DNA of 64,000 bases from Deroplatys truncata (GCA_030765065.1 CM060983.1:52574067-52638066); one strand, 5' to 3'. Numbered from the stretch's first letter, positions 10,579 through 23,370 are shown. A program made the numbers and translations. The notes: generated by a model from the sequence alone, not told the origin.

Positions 10579-11576
10579 TGAGGCAGTATTTTTAACACTT
10601 AAACGATTTTAGTCAAATTATATAATAAAAAATATAACAGCCTGCTTTAAAGCAATATGTATATGTAACAATATATAAAAACTGTATATTACAGTCATTG
10701 TATATGTTTATATTATTGTATGCATGTAATAATGTTATCTGAATGTATTACATAATTTAATAATGTAGGAGATGTGAGAATAATAGGTTAAAAGTTGCTA
10801 ACAATGAAGTGACAATGAGGTAACCTTGAGGCAATAATGAATTTGAAAGTTTAATGCTACTAGTCATTATTGGAGCAACAATAATGTAAATTTTGAGACA
10901 GTTTAATAAACAGCCAATCAACAACCAGAAAAAGCTTTAGTTAAATGAAGGTATCCTATTGGAGTAGGATTGACCAATCAGAGACTTGAAATATAGAAAT
11001 TTACAAATTTAGGCGGTAGAAATCAAGTCAGTTGCTTGTAGACAGTATTTCTAAGTGGACGCGAGATGTGTCCTCGAGAAATTTAATACGTATTTTGTGC
11101 GAGACAAAAATAGTTTACGTGTTAAAAAGTGCAAGTAATTAATTTAAAAAATCTCACAGCTCTCTCTATATCAGTGAAGTGTTAATTAAATCGTATCAAG
11201 CATTAATAAAAGCAGTGAAGTAAAATTATAATCTGTGTAAGCCTACATTCTTCAGTCGCATCACAACCCTGCAAAGAGAAACATGTCTCTAAGAATAATA
11301 CTGACGCAGCCGAGGCAAACATAAATATATAATGTTTAAAGAAACAGTCAAATTACAAAGTTAATATTTTTAAACATTTTTTGGGGGGGTAAAGGCCACC
11401 GGAAAGTACATTTTTGGAGCAAAGGCTACCGGAAAGCGGGTACTATACGTGTGGTTGCAACGAATTTCAAGTTTGGCTCCCAGCAGTTGAAATATAATAC
11501 AACTCCTTCAATACAACCTACTTCAAATTGACGCCCAAAGCGAGGTGCAAATAATTTAAAGATGCTATCTACTTCA
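10579..11576 (+). mobile_element. LTR of family L2, copy 2, with PBS-like tail and 4-bp target duplication
   Basis: Starts TGAGGCAGTATTTTTAACAC, flanked by TAAT at 10575-10578 and 11577-11580. A first LTR-like end, CCTACTTCA, stands at 11525. It is followed by a block resembling a primer-binding site (AATTGACGCCCAAAGCGAGG, from 11526), and a second end, TCTACTTCA, closes at 11576. The target duplication is at the second end, so the added 51 bp belongs to the inserted unit. ATTAATAAAAGC near 11200 could serve as a poly(A) signal. Confidence 0.85.
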
Positions 11577-12314
11577 TAATATACAAGAAATAACTGAGTT
11601 GATCTTGTTTTGTGTTGAAAGAGCTATCGTTTAGGCCACGAGCCGCCAAACCTTCCTTCAGGGAGAGTATAGCTTTTACTTCCATAAATGAAGAATCGTG
11701 TTTATACCTGCAACGTCTCAGAAAAATGCGTCTTGACATAATGGTTTCGTTGTACCCGCATGTCTGGCCTAGATTCTGTGTTGTATAAGTACGCAGGGGA
11801 AGGACAGAAGTGCGTGTTTATTATGAACGCTTGTATGTCTCGTGCATTAAGGGAAAAGGCGCCCTGCCCATTCTTCACATTTTCAGTCCAGATTACACTA
11901 GATGGATGTACTGTTGGCGAGCTTCAACCGCATTTGTATTGCTCGATACAGAAATACTTCAGTCTATGAACCCTTGTTCTGCAGGAGGAAAAATGTGCAT
12001 TATATTATTAGTCAATTGTTTACCAAACTTCTGTAAACGTTAACGACCGTCCTTGCTTTCATGTTCTGTAATGAGGGGTAGGTGTTGTATTGTTGTATGG
12101 GATATTTCCATCGCTACCGGAACCGAACTGAATTGACTAGCTATCTCTTCGAAAAAGTTGTTCATAGTAGAGGGGAGAAAATGGTTATAACATTTCAGGT
12201 CGTTCCAGTAAAAAACAAAATGCTATAATAACGGTTCCAGCACGTCCAAGAGTATTTATGCATGATGTTTAGAGCAAAATACTGTAGGTCCTATGTTATT
12301 TATCTTACTCGAGT
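11577..12314. other. no recognised feature
   Basis: Two overlapping open frames (11760-11969 and 11810-12043) show no family signature. Nothing else identified. Confidence 0.45.
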
Positions 12315-12552
12315 TTTGGCGGGTTCAAACCCGGCGAGGTGATGAAGTTTTTCGGATGTAAACATTCTTAGCATGGCTTCCTTCGTAAGGGAAGTAAAGC
12401 CGGTGGTTCCGTGTTGTAAATTTACGGCACGTAAAAGAACCTCAAGCCTGATAAAGAGGTCTCTGAACAAAATCTCCGATCTCTCATGCCCAATATACAA
12501 TGGGATACTAAACCATAGTAGCTAAAGAGCGCCCATAAATAAAACTCAATAT
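12315..12552 (+). repeat. SINE family 1, 5'-truncated
   Basis: Starts within the T arm (GGCGGGTTCAAACCCGGC) and contains the family body (GGGAAGTAAAGCCGGTGGTT, CACGTAAAAGAACCTCAAGC). It ends ATAAATAAAACTCAATAT. The A-box half is missing. Confidence 0.8.
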
Positions 12553-13180
12553 TTACTCGGGTTTTCCCCTATCAAGCTGATTGTTTCTAAGGGTATCGGA
12601 AGAGGATACCCCCCTCCTGCTTCTCAGTCTTCCATCATGTCGCGTCAATTCTTAATGTACTGCCAACAAGCCATTATAATTACTGATCAGTTCATTTACG
12701 ATAAAGGAATTCATGTCCATCATAATCTTAGTAATCGTCCTTTACTAGCTTTCATACTGCTATATGTTCCAAAATGTCATCGCGATTAAATGTCTTTTGT
12801 ATGTACGTACATCGCAAGAACTCCACAAATAAATAAATATGATTAGCCGAGTGCGTGTTGCTCTCAGTGCATAGGAACTCTTAAGCACTTGGCTTAAGTT
12901 ATCTAACTAAAACCATTACGTCAATGCACAAGAATCTCGTTTTACCGGCCCTCATTAATCCGGATTGATTTCTGGCTTACTTACTTTTGCTTTTATGCTT
13001 ATCAACCACAGCAACATTTAAAACAAAAGAAACTTACACACAACCTAGGTATTTTAGAAAATAAGTGAGTATAGTCTCATCCCACCTTAGTCCGGATAAA
13101 AGAGGTTCTTGTGTACTACTCGGGACATTTAGGAATAGTGCTGATTTGATGGCGCTGTTATCGTGTATTCAAGTACACTA
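12553..13180. other. no recognised feature
   Basis: Unassigned, AT-rich. No coding motif or repeat identified. Confidence 0.45.
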
Positions 13181-14158
13181 TATTCACTCTTAGATTGATC
13201 CGCGGCAAAACAAGCCCACGTCGTCAGTGCACCGTGGTTGCAACACGGTAGTAATGCGCCTAGGAAAGTAGTCCCATGCTAATCTCTGAATTTTAGAATG
13301 AATTTATCCTTAAATAGTATTATAATGTATACAAATACCTAAGATTTTATTTAACGCCGACTTATACCGTAAAACAGAGCTACAAGACCCATGACGCAAT
13401 TCGTATGAGTCACCTGACATCCGGGTAGGCGCAGAATATTGTTTACAGCCAGAAACCAGCAGTTGTGTTTAGTATCATGGCGGGCGGTGAATTTGCTCTT
13501 GTGTTTTCGTCGAATTACGTTAAGCATTAGCCGCGCAAGCCATTTAGTAGTGGTGAAAAAACAAGTGTTGAATCTTTATTATAAGTTACGTGAGAAATAA
13601 CCAACACTTTCCACGAAAGAAATGGTGAAATTAACTTCGGAGTTCACCGGTGTTTCGAGTACAAGTATAAACAGTGCTTGTGCAGAAAAATCTGAAACGA
13701 GAAAAGTAGTTACACCCAGAGAAAAAAAGAAAGCATATGAAGTACGCGATGCAAGAATGTAGTGGTTTTAAGAAGAATACAATTCGCGTAACAGTACACA
13801 ATTTCTTTTTTAAAATTAGCCGCCAACAGTTAATAAAGTGCCGCTTCCAGAGAGTAAATAAATTAGGTTATCGCATATCTGTTACTTTATTTTTCGCTCA
13901 TTTATTTCAGAATTAACTATTATTATATGTGCAAACGTTCATTTTGTTGCAACTATCAATCTTATTACCTTTAGTCCTTAACAGAATATGCTAGTCACCG
14001 TTTCAGTTGTCGAAATAAGGACTGTTGTTATTTTTTGTACTCGCCACATGGTCTGAAAGTGAGACAGTATTTCTAGTGCGAATGGCGGAAGGATACATTA
14101 TAGCGGTGCATTGGTCACCTGGGGTTTGTTTTGACGCGGATCAACCTAAGAGTGAATA
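13181..14158 (+). mobile_element. DNA transposon family T1, copy 1
   Basis: About 980 bp with terminal inverted repeats. TATTCACTCTTAGATTGATC at the left matches the inverse of GATCAACCTAAGAGTGAATA at the right, and the similarity runs on through CGCGGCAAAACAAGCCCA. A second copy is at 49825-50794. The interior holds the N-terminal part of a transposase (13477-13762) and no catalytic domain. Confidence 0.8.
13477..13762 (+). pseudogene. transposase N-terminal fragment, helix-turn-helix type, T1 copy 1
   Basis: The frame starts MAGGEFALVFSSNYVKH and meets a TAG. After a frame change it continues as VLNLYYKLREK, a stop, then PTLSTKEMVKLTSEFTGVSS and TPREKKKAYEVRDARM before another stop. The layout (helical segment, a TGVSSTSI-type recognition segment, then a basic TPREKKK stretch) is like the N-terminal DNA-binding region of insect IS630/mariner-like transposases. 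This assignment rests on pattern only. No DDE domain follows. The product would bind DNA but could not transpose. Confidence 0.55.
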
Positions 14159-14604
14159 GAGAGTGTTTACTCGCTATACACAACAGGGATGGTTGCTGCG
14201 TTGGCCGCAAGTAAACAACGCTAAAGATGTATGTCCTGAGTAGCACAAACAATGTAAACAACAGCCGACATGAGTCACTGATGGCCAGGTAAACAGGTTT
14301 GCTGTCTGCAAACGCCAACAGACTGTACGAAGGATGGGAGTGGTTGTAACCTGCGTAAAGTTCAACTTCGTTTCGTTTCGTTCTGGCGTTAATGCTTAGA
14401 AGTTCCGATGCCTAGTTATAACTGTTTAGTTATAACTGTTGTGTTGTACCACAATGTACTAGTCGGCCCGATACGAGTGCGTTCGGTGGGAAGAGGAACT
14501 AAGCAATTCGTTAACAAGTGAGAGGGGTATCGGAAGGACAGTCGGCTAAAGAAAACATCCGCAGTTCCGAGTTGTATCTACTAGCGAGGCTGAGACATGC
14601 AAAT
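14159..14604. other. no recognised feature
   Basis: Unassigned sequence between the T1 transposon and LTR copy 3. Short overlapping minus-strand open frames have no motif. Confidence 0.4.
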
Positions 14605-15574
14605 TGCGGCAGTATTTTTAACACTTAAATGATTTCAGTCAAATTATATAATATCTAAATTCAATAACAGCCCGCCTTGAAGCAATATGTGTATGTAATA
14701 ATTTGTAAAATGTATATAAGTCATTGCATATGCTTATATTATTGTATACATGTTCAATAATATTATGTGAATATATTACGTAATTTAATAATGTAGGAGC
14801 TGTGAGAATATTAGGTTAAACGTTCCTAACAATGAGGTAACCTTGAGGCAATAATGAGTTTGAGTGTTTAACAATACTACTTCTGATTCTTGCAAGCAAT
14901 AATGTAATTTTAGTGACAGTTTATAAAATATCCAATCAACAACCAGTAAAAGCTTTAGTTAAATGAAAGTATTCTATTGGAGTAGGATTAGCCAATCAGA
15001 AACTGAAAAGGAGAAAATGTTACAAATTTAGAGTTCAGTTGCCTGCAGACAGCGTTACTAACCAGACGCAAAAAGTGTCCTCAAGAAATATAATATGTAT
15101 TCGTGTAGACGAAAAGTATGTTTACGTGTTAAAAAGTGTAATTAATTAATAAAAACAATCTCACAGCTCACTATCAGTGAAGTGTTATTTAAATCGTGTC
15201 AAGCAGTAAGAAAAGGAGTGAAGTAAAATTATAATCTTTGTAAGCCTATATTCTTGTCACAGCACACCCCTGTCAAGACATCCATATCTCTAAAACAATA
15301 ATACTGACGCAGTCGAGACAAACATAAATATATAATATTTAAAGAAACAGTCAAATTACAAAGTTAATATTTTTTTAAAAAAAACTTGGGGCAAAGCCAC
15401 CTGAAAGTACATTTGGGGCGAAGGCTACCGGAAATTGTTTACTATACGTGCGGTTGCAACTACTACAAGTTCGGCTCCCCAACAGTTGAAATATAATACA
15501 ACTCCTTCAATACAAACTACTTCAAATTGACGCCCAAAGCGTGGTGCAAATAACGTAACAAACCACCTACTTCA
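14605..15574 (+). mobile_element. LTR of family L2, copy 3, with PBS-like tail and 4-bp target duplication
   Basis: Starts TGCGGCAGTATTTTTAACAC. AAAT flanks it at 14601-14604 and 15575-15578. A first end (AACTACTTCA) is at 15524, then AATTGACGCCCAAAGCGTGG from 15525, and the outer end CCTACTTCA at 15574. The 50-bp tail aligns with that of copy 2 (GTGCAAATAA shared), so it was inherited and not made separately by each deletion. Confidence 0.85.
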
Positions 15575-15999
15575 AAATGCAGTAGTGTTTTCATTGTGCA
15601 ACTGTACATTCTCCCAATCGCCTTGCCACTCACTCCCCTCTATCCCTAACCTTGATGACGTTACGTATTGTCAACAAAAAAGTGGCGCCCACCTCCAAGC
15701 GCACTCATAGCGTGGCCTAAATAGTACTCTGCGATCAGAGTGTTACTTTTAGAACCGGTTATAAAAGAGCTCGAATGATCTAAGTTGGAGGACTGCTCTT
15801 TTGAAACTTTGTAATTGGACCTAATGTTATTTCTTTCCTACACCTTAGCCATATTGATGCTGCATTCCCTTTCTGGGGGCTTCTAGTCCTCCGGGAACAA
15901 AACATCCGAAGTAGCCATGTATCCAAGGCCCCTCTAATGCCCTCATGTCTACTTTCAATCCGAGTGAAAAGGGACTGAATAAATTGCTTTTTCTCTATT
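15575..15999. other. no recognised gene
   Basis: Open frames on both strands between 15780 and 16043 partly run into the LTR and have no family signature. Confidence 0.4.
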
Positions 16000-16993
16000 T
16001 GAAGTATCATGGTTTGTTTGTTAGTCCCACGTTTGGTCGCCAATTTGAAGTGGTATATTTGTTATTAGTCGGTATTTGGAAGATGCTTCATGTTTATATG
16101 CCCCATGTATGGAAGCCAATTTGTCGCGGTCACTTCGTGTTATCTTATTGCTGGGCGCCGGTTATTGTTTTATTATTTTGCATTTTGGGTTCATTGTGCT
16201 CCGGCTAGCTATTATTATTATTATTCAGTCGAGCAAATCTCTTAAACAGGGTGTGTAAACGGAAAGGATTTTGTTACTCAAAGATAACACTGATAAAAGA
16301 ATTTGTTTTTACACTTTTACTACCGTCACAATTAAGTTCACATATTGATTCGTGATACACGCCAAACTGAAACTGTTATATTTTCTAAGATCACTATAAT
16401 CACTTATTTACTGCACATTATTAATTCGCGTGTTTCACTTTATAACAAACTTTAAGACGCGAGAGATTCTGTAGAATTGCGACGTGTACTTTATGTATGC
16501 TTCCGTTGAACTACGCGACGTGCAACCCGCGAACGATTCTGATGAACTAACTGTGCGACGTATAACGCGTGAATGCTTCTGTTGGACTGACGAAATCTGC
16601 CTCTGACTTTAGCTTTTTATACTCCCACACCCCGATATGCCTAAAGATTATAACCGAGCTGCTATTGGTTAATAAAACGCGCCAACATTAGCGTCTATTT
16701 TTATATCCAATAAAAAATTACGAAAACATATGCTCTAAGGAAAATATTGCCGCTATTTCTAAGAAAAGCGCGCCAATCTGACGTCATTTGTTTGTCTCTT
16801 CTAATTAATATTCAACTCACCCCCTCGCACATTGTTATCCGCTCCTATTGTCAGTTTCAGTAAGGCCGTGTAAACTTATTTCCTAACAATGCTTATAATT
16901 AACAAACATATCAAATCAATGTCATACAATAATGCTTATTTACACTACAATCACTCTGGCATTTACATTATTGTGATACAAATTACTGCCGCA
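16000..16993 (-). mobile_element. LTR on the minus strand with two PBS-like tail modules
   Basis: Read on the minus strand it begins TGCGGCAGTAATTTGTATCA at 16993 and follows the U3 of the gypsy LTRs at 38737 and 46248. Shared landmarks are the AGACGCTAATGTTGGCGCG motif and ATAATCTTTAGGCATAT. The main LTR ends at GCGACA (16122). Then come AATTGGCTTCCATACATGGG, an end CCACTTCA (16046), AATTGGCGACCAAACGTGGG, and a final end ATACTTCA (16000). Flanks on the + strand are TATT (15996-15999) and TTTT (16994-16997), a one-mismatch duplication. A TATA-like GTATAAAAAG lies near 16616 (minus). Confidence 0.75.
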
Positions 16994-18222
16994 TTTTACA
17001 GACGAATGCATCTTTGATAGAAAAGACACGCTTTTCAAGGGAAAACCAATGTCTGCCTACAATTAATGTAGACGCTCTGTGATAGCGTTCGAACTCAAGC
17101 TTACGCTTCCATGAGCTCAATAAAAAACAAAATTATTCTGTTATAAAAATAAGCACGCAAAGGAAATGACATTCAAGTGGAAGGAAGGGCTGTTATGAGA
17201 AGTTTCTTGAACACAGTGACCTTGCCGAGACAGTCTCCTCGCTGTATGCAGGCCATTGTGTCGTGACAAAAGATGGCTCCGTGAGATACATACAACGTGC
17301 TTGCCTAAATGATCCGTTCCGTGAAACCCAACTGAGCCAAGAATCACTGGACCTAATTGTTTGGATGCTGGACGAATATTCTGCCTGTGTATCATGTGGG
17401 CTTTCAGAGCTATTAGGCGTATCGGGATACTATGTTAACGAATAGCAAATGCCAGTTTTAAAACAATAATAATGTATTTAAGATTACTCTGTACTGAAAT
17501 AACAATTTAGTACACTTTCTCGCAGATTTTTTCAATATGGTAGAAGCATTTATCTTCGCGATTCTATGCACCTAACTTCCCAGAAAACAATTTTCGAAAA
17601 ATAAAATTCGAGCCTCGTTTGAAATCTACTACGTAATGAAAATTTAAAACTTTTGAATGTAGCACGTTATTTCTTGAATATAGTTCTATATAACTTTACC
17701 TGACAGGTTGACAATTTTGTAAAAAGCAGTCAAGTTTTAACTCTAAATCCAAAACCATATTATGTGATGTCAAAAAAATACTGTCTTTTCATCCACCTTC
17801 AAAGGACATGTACTGAAAATTTTAATGAAATAGAACAAAAGTTTCATCATTTTCTAGAAAATGAAGTTTCAAAGCTTCACGCACTATTTGCACACGCCTA
17901 TGCTCATCCATTTAAACGTCACCTTTGGGTATTTTATGGCCTAGAAAGGCAAAACAGCAATTGGATCCTTATTCTACAACTTTTTTACGATTTTTTTAAA
18001 TATTCAGTAGTTCCGTGTTGTCCCTGTTTACCTGTGATCACTGACAGGTATTCTCAGTGGCAAGTACATTTATCTACGATTTCACCAGGATTAGATTCTT
18101 TTAAGGGTATGGGTAATTCGCGTGTAGTTGCAATGTTCAAGAGACAGTAAAGGTAACTTGAGATTACATAGTTTTACCCATTAAACTGTGGTTTTCACAC
18201 TATAATTCCTGCTGAAGTTTTT
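16994..18222. other. unassigned; open frame of 128 codons at 17764-18150
   Basis: The + strand frame 17764-18150 begins MMSKKYCLFIHLQRTC and is the longest here. It shows no domain, signal peptide or repeat I recognise. A second frame, 17263-17445 (MTKDGSVRYIQRACLND start), is open upstream for several codons and could be an exon relic. Neither has convincing splice or promoter context. Confidence 0.3.
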
Positions 18223-19021
18223 AGTTTCCCTACTACGAATAGTAAGTAGGGGAAATATTGCATTCCATCCAAAAATTTGATATCCATATTTCAACGGAAA
18301 TACATGTTTTGAGACCCCTGAATAAAAAAAATATTTTTAGAAAAACATCGTGAGTGTGTCTGTGAACATCATTATTAAAATCGAGAAGTCGGATAAATAC
18401 GAAACTTGGTATTTAGGTTCAGTATCTTACAAAGATGCGACACGAAGATCTTCAAGAAAATTTCCCCACCCCAAACTATTCTTCACATGGAAAATTTTTC
18501 GAAAATTTTGATTTTCTCAAAAATGGCTCTAACAATTTTGATTAAAATATCATATATTTAAGATACTTTCATGACAAATGAAATGTATATCTTAAATTTT
18601 CTGGGAAGTCTCCAAAAGCTGTTTTCATTCTGAATGAATTTTGCATAACTGGTAAACCGTAAGAGAGAAACAAAATTTTACTACACAAAAAATGTAGATC
18701 TCGTTAAAACACACAGTTTAAGTGAAATTTATTTTGTCCAGTGGACCATTTCCGAGATATTTCCTTGTTATTTGTTTGAATTTTCAAATACTTATACATT
18801 TTCTGAAATGGAAATTCATTATTCGCTTTTTTAATGCCCTGGACATACAAAGAGAATGGAATGCGTCACATAGCAACCAGCTCTTAAAATATTTGACTAT
18901 CGCTTAAAGCTACCATATTCCCCTTGCATCTACAAGAAAATTAGCAATAAGGTGGAGAATAAACGTTTGTAAGAATAGTTTGTACAAGAGTAGAGATAGT
19001 CACGTGAGTGTAACCAAAAGA
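18223..19021 (-). repeat. RepA copy (older)
   Basis: The tail is at 18223 (TTTCCCTACTACGAATAG on the + strand) and the head side ends GTGTAACCAAAAGA. It has no (CA)n expansion, and TTTTTAGAAAAACATCG replaces the sequence seen in younger copies. Confidence 0.8.
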
Positions 19022-19460
19022 TTTTTTAATAGTGTTTAACGGTCTTCTTACCACATACGGCACCACAGGCGGTGGACACTGAAGATACATACAGTGAAAT
19101 TATGCTTGGCAAAGGAATTTTCGGAAGGGAACATTCCAGCCTAAGTTTAGGGTACCTACTCGATATTTGCAATACTGACAGTATTCAAGCTTTAGGGATG
19201 CAATATGAAGATTTTCACGAAATTCTTCCCATCCCAAACTAGCCTTTACGTGGAATTGCTTTTATTTTCTCAAAAACTCCCAACGACTTTGATTAAATCA
19301 TATATTTGAAATCACACTGAGATTACATCTATATACTGAGCTTTCAGTGAAAATCCGACCAAGTCTTCTTTCGTTCTGATTGAATTTTGTATATTTTATA
19401 CGTAAAAAACCATTAGACAAAAACTTAAGTTACTTTAGGAAAAGCAGGTCTCACTAAATT
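19022..19460. repeat. second repeat (RepB) plus diverged RepA-like stretch
   Basis: About 19027-19150 (AGTGTTTAACGGTCTTCTTA ... GCACCACAGGCGGTGGA) matches about 60506-60625 in the same orientation, defining an unnamed repeat. From 19200 to 19440 the order of words (AAGATTTTCACGAAATTCTT, then CTCAAAAACTCCC) is that of an eroded RepA copy on the minus strand. Confidence 0.55.
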
Positions 19461-19480
19461 TACTATCTAAGGCAGTTTAT

Positions 19481-19506
19481 TCTTTCTTTCTCTCTCTCTC
19501 TCTTCT
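19481..19506 (+). repeat. pyrimidine simple repeat
   Basis: TTCTTTCTTTCTCTCTCTCT tract. Confidence 0.8.
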
Positions 19507-19611
19507 CCGTAGCATTATCCGTTTTCTATTCCATGCTAAAAGTTTAGATTTTCCCAGATGTAGACGCGTCATCTGACAGAAGCGTTTAAGTGTGCTATTC
19601 TTTGCTTTTTT

Positions 19612-19748
19612 ACTTTCTCTACTACGTATAGTAAGTAGGGGAAGTATTGCATTCCACCCAAAAATTCGATACCGAGATTTCACCGGAAATACATGTTTTG
19701 AGACCTCCTGAATCCAAAAAAAGCATTTTTGGAAACATGTCCGTGTGT

Positions 19749-19782
<34 letters not shown>

Positions 19783-20479
19783 CTGTGAACAGCATAACTC
19801 AAAAACGAACAGTCGGATAAGCACCAAACTTGGTATTTAGGTTCAGTATCTTCCAGAGATGCGACACGAAGGTTTTCAAGAAAATCCCCCCAACCCAGAC
19901 TCCCCTTTACATGGAAGATTTTTCGAAAATTTTAATTTTCTCAAAAATGGCTCTAACGATTTTGATGAAAATATCATATGTTTAAGATAATGTCACGAGA
20001 AATGAAATGTATATCTCGAATTTTCTGGGAATGTCTCCAAAAGTATTCTTCATTGTGAACGACTTTTGCATAACTGGTAAACCATAAGAGATAGACAAAA
20101 TTTTACTACACAAAAAATGTAGATCGCGTTAAAATACACAATTTATGTCATATACATTTCTTTTGTTGAGTGAACCGTTTGCGAGATATTGCTTGTTATT
20201 CCCTTAAATTTTCCAATACTTGTACTTTTTCTCAAATTCGTTATTCATTTTTTTTATGTCCTGGACATACAAAGAGAATGGAATGCGCCACATAGCAACC
20301 AGCGTTAAAATATTTGACTATCGCTTAAAAGCTACCATATTCCCCTTGCATCTACAAGAAAATTACCAATAAGATTGACATCTCGATATCTCGATTAACA
20401 TGAAGCAGATGGAGAATAAGCGTTTGTAAAATTAGATTGTACAAGAGTAGAGAAAGCCATGTGAGTGTAACACATCAGA
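19612..20479 (-). repeat. RepA copy with expanded (GT)n
   Basis: Complete copy flanked by T-runs. The dinucleotide tract reads (GT)n on the + strand at about 19743-19782 and is longer than in most copies. It ends CACATCAGA. Confidence 0.85.
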
Positions 20480-21556
20480 TTTTTTTTAATGTTACTTTAT
20501 GAGAGCTCGCTATTACGACTTCTGATAATTTTAATTATTCCATTTGTATAGCTCCCTTTAACTATCTTCTTATCGAGGACTATATGACTTGAGAAACGAC
20601 TAGGTGTTAAAGGTCGTTTAATTGTAGATTTTTCGTTGGTTTTATTTTAAGTTCTGCTATAAAATACACGTACATTTACTCCAACATTCATTATTTCAAA
20701 CTCCGCAGAGAGTACGGAAAGATTCCAGTTTGGAAAAATTGCCTGCTCCAGCCTGGAAACGAACCCGGGAGCTCTGGGTTGGAAGTCAGATAGCTAATGT
20801 ATAAATAACCTGCATAATAAGACTCACTTTTTAATGAATTATCTGACGTTCAGTACGTATGTGAACCGCCTCTTGTTTTTTTTTCGCCACCGTTTATGGC
20901 CAATGGAAGATTGCCAATTGTTTTTAGATTTATACGATTAATTTGTGAAGATTACCTAGAAATGACACTGTAAAAATCCTCTAAAACTCAGTGATTCAGC
21001 ACAGCATAGAGAAGTATAACAATCTCTGTCTGATTTGCAAGTTTGGACTTCAATTTCACAAGATACTTACGTAACTTTGCCACTGATTTTTCTTCCCAAA
21101 CGAAGTAATGGTTATTGATAAAATTTATTTCGTAAACGCAAAGTATTTTAAGGTTGCCAGGTTTCTTTCACAGAAATAAGAACATCTACATTATATATCT
21201 CACGTCGCAACAGCTGATAAGCTTTGTGATGCAACATTTGAAACTACCTGTAGCTAAGCCCTTGATGTTCCCGGAAGGTCTGGCCCCCTGACTGGCTCCG
21301 GCTGACTCACCCTACAACTCTTTCTGTCTGGGAGTTTGTCATTGTTGCCCTGCAGTGAACACATGACTACATTTAAAAGCCTCTGGAAAACCATTTGGCA
21401 ACAACACGACGAAGTGCGGCATAGAATATACACATCGAAACTGAAATAAGGTAATGGGCAGGTTAAACTCGACGGATACATCGATGCTGTTAAAGAGTTC
21501 CACCAGAGTGCTTTAATATCACTGGAGTCCATTGATACTCAATCTGTACCGATGTT
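20480..21556. other. unassigned; possible tRNA-like SINE remnant near 20745-20800 (minus)
   Basis: On the minus strand CCCGGGTTCGTTTCCAGG fits a B box, preceded by a short GCTATCTGACTTCCAACCCA segment like an anticodon arm. It is too short to classify. The open frame 21254-21532 (minus) has no motif I recognise. Confidence 0.3.
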
Positions 21557-21667
21557 ACTTTCTCAGCAAGTAGTGCATTCCACCCCAAGATTCTTTACTG
21601 AGATTTCATCAGAAATACATGCTTTGAGTCCCCGTAGCACGCCTTCAAGCATTTTTTTTAGAAAAAA
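21557..21667 (-). repeat. RepA tail-side fragment
   Basis: ACTTTCTCAGCAAGTAG through AGAAATACATGCTTTGAG to an A-run, where the next copy starts. Confidence 0.75.
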
Positions 21668-21668
21668 A

Positions 21669-22077
21669 TCTGATGTGTTACATTCCCATGACCTTCCCTA
21701 CTTTTGTACAAACTATTTTTACAAACGCTTATTCTCCGTCCGATCTCTTAATCGAGATAAATATTTGCAGAAACTTAATCTTATTGCTAATTTTCTTTTA
21801 GGTGCAAGGAGAATATGGTAGGCTTTAAGCGATAGTCAAATCTTTTAAGAGCTGGTTGCTATGTGGGGCATTCCATTCTCTTTGTATGTCCAGGAGAAAA
21901 AAAAAAAAAAGGATAATGAAGTTCCCATTTGAGAAAAAGTATAGATAAGTATTGGAAAATTCAAATAAACAACAACGAATATCTCGGAAATCTTTCATTC
22001 CACCCAAATATATGACAAATTATGTGTTTCAATGAGATCTACATTTTTTGTGTAGTCAACCTTTGTCTCTCTCTGTC

Positions 22078-22111
<34 letters not shown>

Positions 22112-22511
22112 CCGTTAACAGTTATGCAAAAGTTATTCAGAATGAAGAGGACTTTTTGGGGACATTCCCAGAAAATTCAAGACATACTCTAATTTGTCAT
22201 AAACACATCTTAAATATAAGCTATTTTAATATCAAAATCGTTAGAGCCATTTTTGAGAAATTCAAAATTTTCGAAAGATGTTCCATGTAAAGAGTAGTTT
22301 GGGATGAGGAGATTTTCTTGAAAATCTTACTGTTGCATCTTTGAAAGATACTGAAACACCTCGTTTTTGAGTTATGCTGTTTACAGACACACGGACCTTT
22401 TTCTAAAAATGCTTTTATTGGTCTCAAAACCTGCATTTCCGGTGAAATCTCGGTATCGAATTTTTTAGGTGGAATACAATACTTACCCTACCTGCTATAT
22501 GTAGAGAAAGT
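21669..22511 (+). repeat. RepA copy with CT-rich tract
   Basis: The head TCTGATGTGTTACATTCCC follows the A-run of the fragment before it. A (CT)/(CTGT) simple repeat occupies about 22060-22113 inside the unit. The tail ends GTAGAGAAAG before A7. Confidence 0.85.
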
Positions 22512-22519
22512 TAAAAAAA

Positions 22520-23370
22520 TCTGATGTGTTACACTCACATGACTTTCTCTACTCTTGTACAAACTATTTTTACAAACGCTTATTCTCCATATGCTTCATG
22601 TTAATGGAGATATCGAGATGTCAATCTTATTGATAATTTTCTTGTAGATGCAAGGGGAATATGGTAGGTTTTAAGCGATAGTCAAATATTTTAACGCTGG
22701 TTGCTATGTGGCGCATTCCATTCTCTTTGCATGTCCAGGACATAAAAAAAATGAATAACGAATTTGAGAAAAAGTATAAGTATTGGAAAATTTAAGGGAA
22801 TAACAAGCAATATCTCGCAAACGGTTCACTCAACAAAAGAAATGTATATGACATAAATTGTGTATTTTAACGCGATCTACATTTTTCGTGTAGTAAAATT
22901 TTGTCTATCTCTTATGGTTTACCAGTTATGAAAAAGTCGTTCATAACGAAGAATACTTTTGGAGACATTCCCAGAAAATTCGAGATATACATTTTATTTG
23001 TCATGACAATATCTTAAACATATGATATATTAATCAAAATCGTTAGAGCCGTTTTTGAGAAAATTAAAATTTTCGAAAAATATTCCATGTAAAGGGTAGT
23101 CTGGGGTGGGGGGATTTTTTTTGAAAATCTTCGTGTCGCATCTCTGAAAGATACTGAACCTAAATACCAAGTTTGGTGTTTATCCGACTCTTCGTTTTTG
23201 AGTTATGCTGTTCACAGACACACAGACAGACACACACACGGACATGTTTCCAAAAATGCTTTTTTTGGATTCAGTGAGTCTCAAAACATGTATTTCCGGT
23301 GAAATCTTGGTATCGAAATTTTGGGTGGAATACAATACTTCCCCTACTTACTATACGTAGTAGAGAAAGT
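22520..23370 (+). repeat. RepA copy, head-to-tail with the preceding one
   Basis: Head TCTGATGTGTTACACTCAC directly after the A-run ending the previous copy. The (CA)n tract is near 23216-23242. Tail hairpin and AGAGAAAGT end at 23370. Confidence 0.9.

Noticed and set aside
10579-15574. Truncated proviruses (5' LTR plus leader) at the two L2 copies
   Set aside because: The target duplications TAAT and AAAT close immediately after the short tail, so the insertions are complete units with no missing 3' part.
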